Source: Dipteris shenzhenensis
Taxonomy: Eukaryota; Polypodiophyta; Polypodiopsida; Gleicheniales
Assembly: GCA_047967505.1 (NCBI GenBank)
Contig: CM106539.1
DNA: 64,000 nt
Strand: one strand, 5' to 3'
Made by a program: the position numbers and the translations under genes. Shown piece by piece: positions 33,831-44,930 of this stretch. Within the stretch, counting starts at the first letter, position 1; each line of letters begins with the position of its first letter. The notes below the pieces were generated by a model that saw only the letters and a list, made by a program, of their open reading frames with translations, was not told the DNA's origin and made no database searches.

Positions 33831-34560
33831 TATTTTTTGCAATGCCATGGTTATATGAATATGGAGGAGCATACTGATCCTTTCGACCGAGAGACCACTT
33901 GGGCATCAACTACATCTGGCAGCTCGGCTACAATTGCTCAGCATTCTGGATCCACTTCCTTTCTTTCCATGTTAGTCTTGAGAAACTTCAAATGTTCAGC
34001 CCATATTGGACAATCATAATGCATATGTTTCTCCCACAACAGAAATACTTAATCTCAGATGGGTTGGTTGTCTCCTTACCATTCTTACCCTTGTCTTTCT
34101 GCTCGAGATGTGGTGGCTTACTGGTTTTCAACAAATCATTTATTACATGGGATAGAGATGAGACTTATCCAACACATATCATCAAGAATACAAATTGCAT
34201 TTCTTTGGATTTCAGTGTGGGAGATATTTTGCAAATGATATCATTTGCAAATAAGAACATAGTAGAAGGTCAAGTTTTGGGGTTTCAACAAGTAGACCAG
34301 TGGTCATTTGCATAGATGAGGATTGTGAAAGTTACTAATGATGGTATGGATGATAACACAGCGTCATTGGATAGTCCCTACTATGAGGAAGGAAAAGATT
34401 TGAGATGGTGCATGCAATTTTTAAAGATTAAAAAAGGACATGTGGTTTTCAATGATAAACATAAGGTATACTGCAATTTCAAAGGACTTAAAGAATATGC
34501 CAATGAGCCAAGCTTTGTCCCTTTAGCATGGATGATTTCAATGGACTCTAGTATAGAATC
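33830..34560 (+). pseudogene. Unrecognised broken gene, 5' part
   Basis: One frame runs from about 33899 to 34500, interrupted only by TAG at 34313-34315. It has globular composition, including CSRCGGLLVFNKSFITWDRD before the stop and KVYCNFKGLKEYANEPSF after it. Similarity to the downstream frame shows a frameshift near 34525, after which the repeat-bearing frame at 34576-35226 continues. I do not recognise the family. It is described as one gene because the spacing is tight and both parts are coding-like. Confidence 0.4.
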
Positions 34561-35226
34561 GACATCTTATCAGGAGTGGATGCGTTCATTGGTACCGAGA
34601 AAGATAAAGAATTCAAAAGCAATGTCTTATCTGGAGTGGATGAATTCATGCATTTTAAAAAAGGTAACAACATCAAAAGTGTTGTCCCTTCAGAATTAGA
34701 TGATTTCAATGCAATCATCTATGGAGATGACATCTTAACAGAAGTGGATGAGTTCAATGCTACCGAGAAGGCAAAAGATTTCAAAAGTAATGTCTTATCT
34801 GGAGTCGATGAATTCACACACATCGAGAAGGATAAAGATATCGTCAGTGTTGTCCCCTCAAACTTGGATGATTTCAATGCACTTAACTATAGAATTGATA
34901 TCTTATCGGGAGTGGATGAATTCATTGGTACCAAGAAAGCAAAAGTTTTCAGAAGTGATGTCTTATTTGGAGAGGATGAATTCAAACACATTGACAAGGG
35001 CAAAGAGTTTGAAAGTGTTGGCTTATCAAACATGGACGACATGGATATTGATTCAAATGGTCCTACGATTGCTTCAAAGACAAGAACGAAATCAACAAAG
35101 GACTATTTGGTATTTGACTTTGATTGTGATAAGATCAAGGATGCAACATCCCATGAAAACAAAGTGACAAATAGATTTGACGGGGAGAAGTGTACAAATT
35201 CAAATAAGGATGTACAAAAGAAATGA
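34520..35226 (+). pseudogene. ORF with 56-residue tandem repeats
   Basis: The 216-codon frame at 34576-35226 consists of about three tandem units of exactly 168 bp (56 residues). Anchors are the VLSGVDEF sites at 34621, 34789 and 34957. Each unit reads roughly NVLSGVDEF-x-H-x2-K, VVPS-LDDFNA, then DIL-x2-VDEF and a Lys-rich link. The C-terminal 60 residues are not repeated (DYLVFDFDCDKIKDATSHEN). The product would be soluble, acidic and probably extended. A half-unit is visible upstream of the ATG in the same frame, so the frame is the tail of a longer broken gene. No known repeat family is recognised. Confidence 0.5.
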
Positions 35227-35229
35227 AAA

Positions 35230-37880
35230 TGGACATACATATGCACTGCATCAGTCTCACCACTTGATTTGCTGACACTTGGCTTTTCCTCATGAGTAGT
35301 TTGAAAATTTCAAAAATACCCTACCTTTGTGTGATATAGAGACCATTCAACGACAAGGTCTATTGAAGTATGGGTAACTGGCTTGGTCATATCCATGTAC
35401 ATATGGTGGGACATTTGTGTTTATGTTGTTATACATGGGGTAGATGGTTAGGAATATGGAGAATTCTAGAAGAGACCTAAGTCTTAGTGTGAATAGTCCT
35501 TATGGACTTAGGGACTTAGGGAAACCCACATTAGGGTTGAACATGTGTTGTGTCATGTTCTTTTTTTAAGTAAGGAAGAGTGTACCTTTGTAGAGCCAAC
35601 ATGCTAGTGTCTTTTCATCCCACTTCATGGAGTGTGTCATGGAATTATGAACTGCGTTAGACAAAAGATGATAGGGTAGAGCATTATCATGTTGCAATAC
35701 ACTTAAAAGTTTCAAGGTACATGAGCAACACCTCTAAAACCTATATGCCATAAATGCATATCGTCAGCCCTATTTGAGAAACAAATCTTATAGCAAATTT
35801 TAGCATATGATTTTCAAACATAAGGTAAATGCTAGCTTATCATGCAACCTCAACCTCTTAAAACCACGAAATGACAATAGTTTATGTTTTGAGGTTTTCA
35901 AAAGATTCACTAAAGAAACTAAGAAATCATATAATTCTAACAAAAATTCAAAGTTTGCACAACTTTATGTCCAAAAGGTATGAGAATTTGAACTTTTAAG
36001 AAAATTAATATGATATGGCAAGAGAATAGTACAAAATCTAAGTAGAATATTAAACTTTTTTTCATACTTCTATGTTCATAGAGACCAAAGGCTGAAATTC
36101 ATGTCATGAATATTAGAGATTTTTTCTCATCACACATGACCACTCATTGTACATTTATGGGAGATAATGCTTGCCAGAGAGGTATTACAAAAACCACAAT
36201 TCTAGCTAAATTCTAACAAAAGAATCTACATTTATCATGCAAGTTATTAGCCCTAGGCTAGGCTAACATGGAGCCACGGTTTAAGTATGGTCATTGAATG
36301 CTGATCTCAAAAGCGGTGGAGTCTTAACCGAACACCATTTAATAGTAGAATGCAAAACTTGGGGAGGCATGGCTCATAAAGCTATTGTATTTATTGTGAT
36401 GGCATCAATAAAACCCATAATCCCATGTAAAACTCGGTCCACATGAAAAAAACATCAAGTTAGGATGGAATGGACCATTTTGTCTAGTCAAGGTGTTCAA
36501 CAATTGCACAATTAGCTAGCCGACCTAGAAGGGAGGCTTAAGCTATTAAATGGGAGTAAGGTAAAGACCAAGTAGTAGCCTCTTCAAATTTTCCATTTAT
36601 TGAACTCTCATGAAGGAGATCAATCACGTGTGCAAGGGGCAAAAAAATGATGCCATATGGGATCATCGTGCAAAATTCATGCAACCACCATTCAAAGGAG
36701 GCACATTGGATGTAGCACCCAAACCATAGTGCTGATTATCACATTTAAGGTAACCTTTCACGAACACTCACATTTTTGTCCACAACCATTCAATGGCTGC
36801 TACAATGCATCACAAGGGTACCTTATCAACCAAATGCAAATTGAATTCATGCGATCCTTCTCCAAATTATTGTTATGTGTACATTGGCCTAAAGAAAATC
36901 ATTGACAACGTCTCGAGGGCTTTCACGACACTCACCTTGTGGCAATGAGGATTGCTTTGATTTAATCTCAAATTTGAGCATGCATGTGGCAAAACCCTTC
37001 GCAAATTTGGAGCACACTTTTGTGTGCTCAAGTACAAGCTCACAATAGGACAAGTTCATTGGCCAGACCTACCTGGCACCTCAATCACAAATAGGCTAAC
37101 TGCTCGAGCACAACACCATACAAGGGTCTACTTGTAGACAAGAGAGATGTACTTCTTACTTAATGCATTGGTCTAAGTGTCCTGATATGGTGGAGGCATC
37201 ATAATAACAAGTACTGAATCCATGCTTTGCAGGGGTCAAAGATACATGACCATCCTCAACCACTCGCCATTTGAAGGTGGATCTTCCCTCAACCAGCCCA
37301 ACAAAAAGAATTTGCTTTAGGGACTTACGCTCCCATCATTCGATCAATTTCTCATGTGAATGACATCATAACTGGCTATGGTTTAAAAGTAATGCAAGTG
37401 GTTGCAAGAGATCCAATTTGTGACCATCATCTCAACATCAGGTGGAGCACATGAAGCACTTTGTGCAAAGGCACACATATGATCGCTCCATGTAGCTCCA
37501 TCTGTAAATGCGACTCTATTCTTCTACAGATTATACAGTACAAAAGTTTTGAGTAATCCAAAAATGGTGGCTTGTGAATTAAATGCCGCAAGGTAGGCCT
37601 CCTTCTCCCCTACATATTGAATGATTTCGTGTTGGCTTCTTTAATCAATGCTAGATTTAGGAATCCAATTTGCTTCTTTTATCTAGATCCAATGGAGCTC
37701 TCCTTTGTTTACTTTGTTGGAATCAAGGAAACGAATCAACCAAAAAGTAATTGCGAAATGGCCAAGGAAAAAAAATGCATGTTTTAAACACTCAAAGCTC
37801 CTTTTGGCACATGCATTGATTGGTTTTTAAATTTCTAATCAATTTGCCTTGCGTACTTGGATTGGCTTTTGAAATTTTGG
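35230..37880. other. Non-coding stretch
   Basis: No recognisable gene, RNA or clear repeat array in either strand; only short frames. Confidence 0.45.
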
Positions 37881-37909
37881 CTAAGTCATAACCCATGGTT
37901 TGAAAATCT

Positions 37910-38100
37910 TCTAGCTCCTCCTTTCATTCCATTGACCTTCCATCTCCTCCTTCCTCCCAAAGCTAAACTTCCATCTCCTCCATTCCATTGACATTCTATC
38001 TCCTCCTTCCTCCCAAAGTTGCCTCTTGTCTTTCCACCTCCTCCCCAGTCAAAGCCTACTTCTTGTCTTTCCACCTCCTCCCCTCTTCAAGCCTCCATCC
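37910..38100. repeat. Pyrimidine-rich short tandem repeats
   Basis: Two roughly 58-bp units (core cattccattgac-ttc-atctcctcc) are followed by two roughly 37-bp units (core cttgtctttccacctcctcccc). Together they form a CT-rich tract on the plus strand. Confidence 0.7.
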
Positions 38101-38379
38101 AAGAGCTCCTTTTTTATGACATGTGGCAAGCTCTTCTCTTCCAAGCTGCCACATGTCCTCATTTTTTTCCTGATGTTCGTGATTAATAGGTTAAATATAT
38201 TTGTTTCAAAGGTCCTAGTGATAGCATAAAAATCATCCCACAATGTTTAGTAGTGTGCCTTCATCTTTGAGACCTTTGATTGTTTAGGTAGCTCATTATT
38301 GCTAGATTCAACCATCTTGAAAAAAGAGAGGACTTGATCATGCATTCATAGACTCCCATATTAGTCATTCCTCAAGGTT

Positions 38380-39040
38380 TCCTTGATCACCACTATTGTA
38401 TGCCCATTATAACACTAGTACTACACTACTCTAACTTCACTAAAGCCTTCCCTGCTAATATAGCAATGTTTCACCACAAATATAGTGTTATTGCGTATCA
38501 CTACTATTACAGAAAGCATTATACTTGTGCTCAAACGTTGCTAGTATTCTTATGGTCTAGGAGCAAAATGAGACCACAACTAGAGAATTGGTACTATTAT
38601 GCCTCTATCACTATACTATTAGATCATTATAGTAGTGAGTAGTGATTGACACCCTTTGAGTATTGGATCACTATTACAGTACTATTAGCTCACTAGTAAA
38701 GTCTTGAGTGGAACTATATCAATATTGCAATAGCTTCACAGTACTATTTTACCAGTCCTTAGGACAAAAATTGTTAGAATACTATTGTATCGGATGAACA
38801 TATTTAGTAGCATTATATCAATATTGTACCACTATCACAATACTATTGTATCAGTATTATAGTTCTCACTAGCACCGTTTCAAGACTATAGGGCTATTGC
38901 TCCACTACCATATGTATGTCCATTATAGCACAATACAACACTATTGTAACTTCACTAAAGTATTCCCTACCGTTATAGTAGTGCTGCACCACAATTATAG
39001 TGTCATAGCACTAGTAGAGTAGTGACTAGTACTATTATTG
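38380..39040. repeat. AT-rich degenerate repeat field (actatt words)
   Basis: Words such as cactattacagtactatt recur throughout. The blocks near 38400-38500 and 38930-39020 align as a diverged direct repeat (aacttcactaaag-cttccct is shared). No coding content. Confidence 0.6.
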
Positions 39041-39805
39041 CACAAAGGGCCATGATGGGTCTACTTTCTTGTAAATTGTATAACTTTTAGTTTAAAAGTA
39101 TGATGTGCATGATACCAAAGCCAAGATTTTTTTAACATTTAGGTATAAAATTACCATGCCAAAAAACCAATTTGCATTGCACTTTATAAATTCACATTAA
39201 TTAAGTAGAACTTGTTAAGGAGAGAGAACATTTATCAAGAAAAACTTTATTTATGAGCAAGTCTTTAAATAGACCTTTGTAAGGAGATAGAACATTTATT
39301 GAAGCAAAAATTTATGAGTATAAATATTCTGTCACCATTTTTTTTAAAGGTATAAGGAAAGAAAGTGCCCCTAATAGATGATGTATGGCATTGCATGCCA
39401 ACACAAATCATTAATTGAATACCAAGCCAATCCAAATAGTTTTTCAAGTAGACTTCCCCATTTTAGGTACTTTCTTTATGAATGCTATGAATATTTTTTG
39501 CACTACACTCCTCAAGGTGAGCCTCATCCTTATGGAATTGCTCTGAACTCTAGCCTCTAGACCCAAGAACAACACAATACTTGGGTACTTTATGCGCTAT
39601 GCAATGTTCATAGATTTGTTTTAGCACCTTGCCTCTAGAGAATCTTTTCCTCAATACCACCAATTTGTGGCTCAAAGTTAAGCCCTATGATATAAATCTT
39701 GTTAAACGCCATGGTTAATAGTTCATGCAATCGCTAGATGTTTTGTAAGTTAGAGCAGAGAAGTGGGAGAGGATGAGAGGTAGACAATATGAGAACTGCC
39801 TTAGA

Positions 39806-39923
39806 GCCATATGGGCCCAAGTGTTTGTAAAAAGAGAGTGAGAGATGAGAAAGAAAGAACAAGGTTGGCCCTCCCTTCAAAATGTGGAGTGTATAAAAGG
39901 CCAAAAGTTTGAATTTAGGTCTT
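39806..39923 (+). mobile_element. Inverted, diverged LTR relic
   Basis: This stretch aligns with the reverse complement of 40281-40400, the promoter part of the adjacent LTR. It shares atgggcccaag, ggttggccctcccttcaaaa and tataaaaggcca. It is therefore a partial LTR of a related plus-strand element lying head-to-head with the minus-strand LTR at 39924. Its TATA-like box is at 39892-39900. Confidence 0.75.
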
Positions 39924-40496
39924 TGTGTAGTCTTAGCGGTGACTCACGTGTTGTGAGGATGTTAAGACATGCCAATGGAGCCTCCACTCCAAGCTACTCC
40001 TTGTGAGAGCAATATAAGGCACGAGCCATCTGCAAGTGTCACCACTCAAGCGGCCTCTAGATTGTTGCAATGTGTTTCCACGAGAGAAAGAGGGAATAAG
40101 GAGAGGGGAGAAGAGAGGGGAGAAGGGAAGGGGAAGGAGAAGGAGAAGGGAGGAGGGAAGAGGAGAGTGAAGGGGGGTGGAGTGGCAAACACAAGGGCAC
40201 TGCAATGGAAACAAGAGAACACCCAAAACACTCTTGCAAGAGAAGAGGGAGCTTGTATACAAACTTGTGCAAACAATAATCAAGACCAAAGTCAACAACT
40301 TGGCCTTTTATACATGTCACCTTTTGAAGGGAGGGCCAACCCTAACCTCATTATACCACTCTCTCTTCTCATTCTTTTACCATCCTCTTGGGCCCATCTA
40401 GAACCAAGACACAATCTTGCCTCTAAGGACTTGCCACTATCCATTGAATCACATTACTTAAGCAGTGGTGGCATATTGTTAACCAATCTATTAACA
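39924..40496 (-). repeat. 3' LTR of the large Ty3 element
   Basis: 573 bp, starting tgtgtagtctt and ending ttaaca on the plus strand, i.e. TGTTAA...CA in element orientation. It aligns along 39924-40376 with 55519-55969. It contains a purine-rich tract (about 40080-40175) and a minus-strand TATA box. Confidence 0.8.
40304..40312 (-). promoter_or_regulatory. TATA box of 3' LTR
   Basis: ccttttata on the plus strand reads TATAAAAGG on the minus strand. The same box is conserved in the 5' LTR at 55897-55905, supporting the minus orientation. Confidence 0.6.
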
Positions 40497-40508
40497 TGCC
40501 TCCCTTCT
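40497..40508 (-). other. Polypurine tract of the large Ty3 element
   Basis: tgcctcccttct on the plus strand gives the purine run AGAAGGGAGG just inside the 3' LTR on the minus strand, the usual start site of plus-strand DNA synthesis in LTR elements. Confidence 0.6.
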
Positions 40509-40509
40509 T

Positions 40510-41990
40510 GATCTCAATCCAGTCCTCTAGATCGTGCAACATTCATGGTTGTTGGAGTGTTTTCATGGAAGATCATGCAAAGTAGTCTTTCTTGTGCACT
40601 GGGCTGAATCTTTTTTTTTTGGGTCGATTGCAGTAGAGGGATGTAGTGAATCCTTGTTATGGAATGCTTGCTGGAAGTATGGATGAGTGATTTGTCTGGA
40701 ACTAGCACTTCAAGGTTTGAGTGAGCCGAGTTGAGTACTTGTGACCATTCAAAGAAGGAATAAGAAAAAGGAAAAGAAAAATCTAAGGGGTAAGTTATTA
40801 TGAAGAACGTGTTAGTAGGGAGTATATATCCTAGTGGTGTTAGTGTTAGCAAAGTAAGTAAAGCGCATTCTCATGCTCCTCTTAAGTCCCATATTTGATT
40901 TGAGTAGGACTTCTAATGGATTCTCATCACACTTTGTCTTTGTCACGCCATGTTTGAACATCTAGAGTTGTGCATGACATTTTGTCTTGCTTCTCTATAT
41001 TGAAGTTTCTTTAAAATCCATTTCATTGGGGCTTTGCTTGGAAGTATTTAAGCCCAATAAGGTTGTGGCACCATCTAGAGCTTTATTTGTCTGAGTCAAC
41101 AAATCGAGAGGAGTCTAAGAATACACCATACAAACCCCTAAAATGAGGACTATAGCTGAAGAGGTTTATAGAAGGGGGATTCTAGGAAAGGCTTCTAAGC
41201 TAGAACTGAAAGAAAATAAAAATAAAGAGAAGAGGATGAGTAGAATTTAGATAGTTAATGGTGATATTAGTAAATGAATATGACAAAAAATCTTTAAGGG
41301 TCACAAGAAGCTCATCTAAATCCATATTGGTGTAATCACCTTCACCTCGGAGTTAATCCTTGAGAGCTGCTTATGGAGAACCACTTGTCGTTCCATGTGT
41401 GAACTCAAATCCAAGACCCTGATGACTTAGGCATAAGTCAATGCTTTGTGCTGTTTTGGCTCTACTGAAGGGATGTGTTGTTGATGCTGATTGATGTATT
41501 GACTTTCCATAGTGTTTGTAGCTAATCTTCCCCGACCAAGGAGCCATTGGGCTGATGTACTTGTGATTTGCTGAGTGTGCCATGCTGAGAACCTGAAGAG
41601 GACTGACCGCCTATTTTCAGCTAGTCCTATTTTCACCTATGACTTCCACATGTGACATATTGATTAATTGTGACCCAGACCTAGCAAGAAAATCATTTTT
41701 TAGACCAACAGAGGAATAGGAATTGTATAGCTATTTGGGACCTGATGTAAGTCTGATAATCACTTGGAAGGAGAGTCATTAAGACATCACTAGAGATCTT
41801 TCTTGGCGAGCAGTTGTCATCTCGTTGACAGCAAGGTTGCTTGAAATCCTTTGAGATCCTTGATTGTAGCAATAGGTTCTTGTGGAGCTACTCCATTTTT
41901 AGGAGTAGGTTCTTGTGGATCTATTGTTGGCATGTTTCTTATTGTCAGTGTTGCATCATTGAGCATTGCGATCTCCCACATGTACCACTT
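40510..41990. other. 3' internal region of the large Ty3 element
   Basis: No reverse transcriptase, RNase H or integrase motif was recognised in any frame, although the region lies where pol would be expected. Only short frames are present. Confidence 0.4.
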
Positions 41991-41999
41991 CCATGATAC

Positions 42000-42623
42000 T
42001 CATCGTAATAAAGTGATATATGTTCTATGTATCAAATGTGTGTAGGATTGCAATGTATCAGAGATCATTTTTTTTTGTTGAGCCCAAGTTTCAGTTGAGA
42101 AAGTTGTCAGGGACGAAGATAATTCGTTGTTCACATTGGAAGGTTCTTGTGGGACTTTTGATACTTGCGTAGCTTCCTTGATGATAGATGCCAAATTTCT
42201 CAGTAAGGAAGGTTCTTGTGAGGCTCCAGACGTGGATTCAGCTTTTGTCTTGGCAGGTTCTTGTGTTACTGTCTCTTTTTTCAAGACAGGTTCTTGTATT
42301 ACTGCCAGTTGCCTTGAAGATGATGCAATAAATTGACATCCCTTTTGATAAACTTGTGATTGAGCTATTGTGTTACTGTCTCCCTTTTTGAGACAGGTTC
42401 TTGTGTAACTACTCGAGAGGAGGTCGATGAATTCCTTTGCGTATGATCCTCCTGCATTGATGCTTTTCCCTTGTCCTTGCAAGCAGGTTTTCGCTGTTAT
42501 TGGCATCTTTGTAGAGTAGTTTCTTGTGTGACTACTACTAGTGCATCTGCACTTGTTCATGCTTTTGTATTGATAGATTTGGGGCTCCGTCGCTCCTGCT
42601 TTTGTGATGGTGCTGGTGTACAT
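42000..42623 (-). pseudogene. Polyprotein linker with repeated QEP motifs
   Basis: A 207-codon minus-strand frame, Ser/Thr/Lys-rich, contains the tripeptide QEP at least four times in frame (VIQEPVLKKE, VTQEPAKTKAE, ASQEPSLLRN, VPQEPSNVNN). The underlying word aggttcttgtg recurs on the plus strand from about 41870 to 42530, beyond the open frame, so the repeat once extended further. It lies directly downstream of the protease-like segments and is probably a linker in the former polyprotein (inference). Confidence 0.5.
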
Positions 42624-42639
42624 TTAGGCTTAGAGCAAG

Positions 42640-42960
42640 CATGAATTGGGTGTTGATTACTCTGGCAAGACTTGGGTACCCATATATAAGAGTTGCCAAT
42701 GTAATATCCTTGGGCATCAAGTAGTCTTGTGGGAACCCATTGGTAATGTACCTTCCTTGTTGGATGGCGCCGTCTTCTTCTTTGATGTTGAGGTTTGTTG
42801 TTTACATGAGCGGGTGGCTAGCGATGGTGAGGCTTGATATTTAGAGGAGGGGGTGGATTTATATGTTGAGGTTTCTTTGGAATCCAAAAATATGATTCAC
42901 CCTCAAAGTATCCTTGAGCCTTCAATAGATCCTTTCGGACCCATATTTTCTTGGTTGCCT
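42640..42960 (-). pseudogene. Polyprotein segment with repeated WVPK-like motif
   Basis: Minus-strand readings across frames include motifs of the type W-[VF]-P-[KQ]-D followed by a short acidic/aromatic stretch, at least twice. Some plant Ty3 polyproteins carry similar repeats next to the protease. It links the protease-like part to the QEP linker. Confidence 0.3.
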
Positions 42961-43679
42961 TTTGTCTTCATCTTCTTCCTTGTTGGTGGCGTCCTTGTGA
43001 AGGTGGGGAGGTGGAAGTAGTTGCTGATGTTGATCCTTGGCTAGCAATTGGTGCATCTTGATGGGATGATTTATCACCAAATAACCCTTTGTAAGTGTCT
43101 TGGATCCAACTTTTACCAAGAATGGAATAGGAGCTACAAAAAACTTGCAAGGCACAATGTAATTGTCGACGGAAACATTTAACATTAAAGAACCAATAAC
43201 CTTAATAGAGGTGCCCTCTATGGATTGAATTTCAGAATCACATACTTGAAGGCGTACCTGGCCAAGTTGCTTTAATGTCTCCCAGGAGATGAGGTTGTGG
43301 CCTCTGCTCACCCATCTACCATGGCCTATATTCAGCATGTTGCACCTGCTGATGTCAGCTCTACCCAAAGTTGAGATGGAGTCATATCTATATCGTTAGG
43401 ATCAAGGGAATTGTCAATTTCTAATTCAATTTGATTAGGTAGTACCGCTCTTATGGTGTAAAAAGTTGTAACGGCGGTAGGTTTATTATTGCCAAGGTGC
43501 ATACATTGAGTTTCTTTCATACTTGGCGGATCTATTATGGCCAGTGTATGCATCCAATCAAGTGAGTCTTCTAGTTCTGGTAAAGGAACACACCAAGGTT
43601 CATCAAGACTCTTCTCACTATCCTCTTTCTCATATTTTTTAACCAGCTTTATCGACACAGACCTATCAGTGGTATCCAA
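42922..43679 (-). pseudogene. Second protease-like segment of the Ty3 polyprotein
   Basis: The frame 43679-43332 (EDSLDWMHTLAIIDPPSM, later NDIDMTPSQLWVELTSAG) is followed after one frameshift by 43368-42922. The latter has RGHNLISWETLKQLG, then IEGTSIKVIGSLMLNVSVDN and VPCKFFV. A loop with x-G-x-x-N-[LI]-I-S, a helix ending in [KR]-x-L-G, a flap-like segment and a hydrophobic strand are the order of a retropepsin. The catalytic Asp is not kept (S in VSRGHN). It comes just downstream of a clear retropepsin, so the element appears to have two successive protease folds. Confidence 0.45.
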
Positions 43680-43689
43680 TTCAGGCTAC

Positions 43690-44208
43690 AAATAGATTTT
43701 TGGACATAGTGTGAGCCTTCTATGTTTGGAGATCAACCCTCATGATTTGTTGATCTTTCCTTAGATAAATGTTGTTGAAGTGCCAAGTATGGATCAATCC
43801 TGCCATATGCAAGAAAGGTCTCCCTAGAATAGCTTCATATCTAGGGTTGTTTTGGAAATCCATTACAACAAGGCACACTCAATATGTAAGACCAATGGTT
43901 TTGATTTTAATGTCCTTGAGTACTCCTATGGGATGAGCCATGCCTCCATCATCTAATTTAACTACCAAGGAAGTACTCTCTCAGTCGGGGCTTCCCCACT
44001 TTTCCTAGCATTGTTTCATGATGATGCTAATAGCTGCTCCTCCATCTAAGATTGCCGTAGCTTTCTTATCATGAAAGGAGATGGGTATCACTGCATTTGT
44101 GTCATCACTCTCAAAATATTGGCCCAATTTGTTGAGTGGCACCCTTGGAAGGTCTTGAGCATGATTGGGAGATTCAACATTATTAGGATTTGTGGGTTGG
44201 GGTGTCAA
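43690..44208 (-). pseudogene. Retropepsin of the large Ty3 element
   Basis: The minus-strand frame starting at 44208 contains VPLNKLGQYFESDD and KKATAILDGGAAISIIMKQC. The D-G-G-A-A-[IV]-[SN]-[IV]-I pattern is the active-site loop of Tat/Athila-type plant retropepsins. Further down, across stops, the region around 43800-43870 reads an I-L-G-R-x-F-L-type motif, the conserved C-terminal signature. Stops after residue 67 show that it is inactive. Immediately upstream on the minus strand the sequence switches abruptly to Copia gag. Confidence 0.7.
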
Positions 44209-44299
44209 TATTCAGCTTAGCATTCTGTAGCCCTATGAGGAAGCGTGGCAGAAGCTACACATTACTTATCCTCTCATGGGGTTCACATCATGAATTCAG

Positions 44300-44930
44300 A
44301 TGTTTAATCCTAGTGATATAGTCTCTTAGGGACTTAGTGTCCTTTTGCTTCACCTCATAAAGCTAGTTAACTGGAGTTGATTGTTGTAGTCTTTTATGCG
44401 AAGTACATAAGCATGACCAGTTTCACTGCTGTTGCAGAAACTCTAGTTGATTTGGTTTCTCAGGGTGAGAATCCTGGATGTGTTCTTAGACTCATAGAGA
44501 GCTGCAAACATATCCCATGCTTCTTTTGATGTCTTGGCTGTGTTGAGTTGTCCTAGCATGACATCTTGCACATTCTGCTTGATCAGGTGATAGGCATACT
44601 TGTCTTTCTTATCCCATATTCTACTTGAGCTCGAGCAATGGCAGGATCTGATACTGGTGCAAAAACTGTTTGTGTAGCTGTAGATCCCGTTGTTAGTGTT
44701 GTGACAACAGATGGAGTAGAGCTACTAGTGTCTGGATTGTCCAATGGTCTAGGTGTAGACCCATCGACATACTCCCATTTGTCCTGAAGTACAAGAATGG
44801 TCTCCATTCGGTATTTCCATGTACCATAATTGGAGTTGTCTAACTTAGCAGATGCCTCCAAATTGAGGTTGCTAGTCGACATGATGCAAGAAATGTACTT
44901 AAAAGTGTCGTGATATGAATCAACTGCCAA
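44300..44930 (-). pseudogene. Copia gag (UBN2-type) relic
   Basis: The 44930-44583 frame contains KLDNSNYGTWKYRMETIL and VLQDKWEYVDGS, the canonical N-terminal gag motif of plant Copia elements (L-x-x-x-N-[FY]-x-x-W, then the WxxV segment). It continues in another frame through VQDVMLGQLNTAKTSKEAWD and LYESKNTSRILTL, the UBN2 core. The break in frame near 44590 and later stops make it non-functional. The best start is the Met at 44880 (MSTSNLNLEAS), 16 codons inside the open frame. Confidence 0.8.

Noticed and set aside
38380-39040. Possible CRISPR-like array of actatt words
   Set aside because: Units are diverged, irregular and without unique spacers; the window is eukaryotic.
39969-40511. 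180-codon plus-strand ORF, with a similar 142-codon ORF at 55565-55993
   Set aside because: Both lie antisense within the two LTRs of the same element; the similarity is explained by LTR homology.
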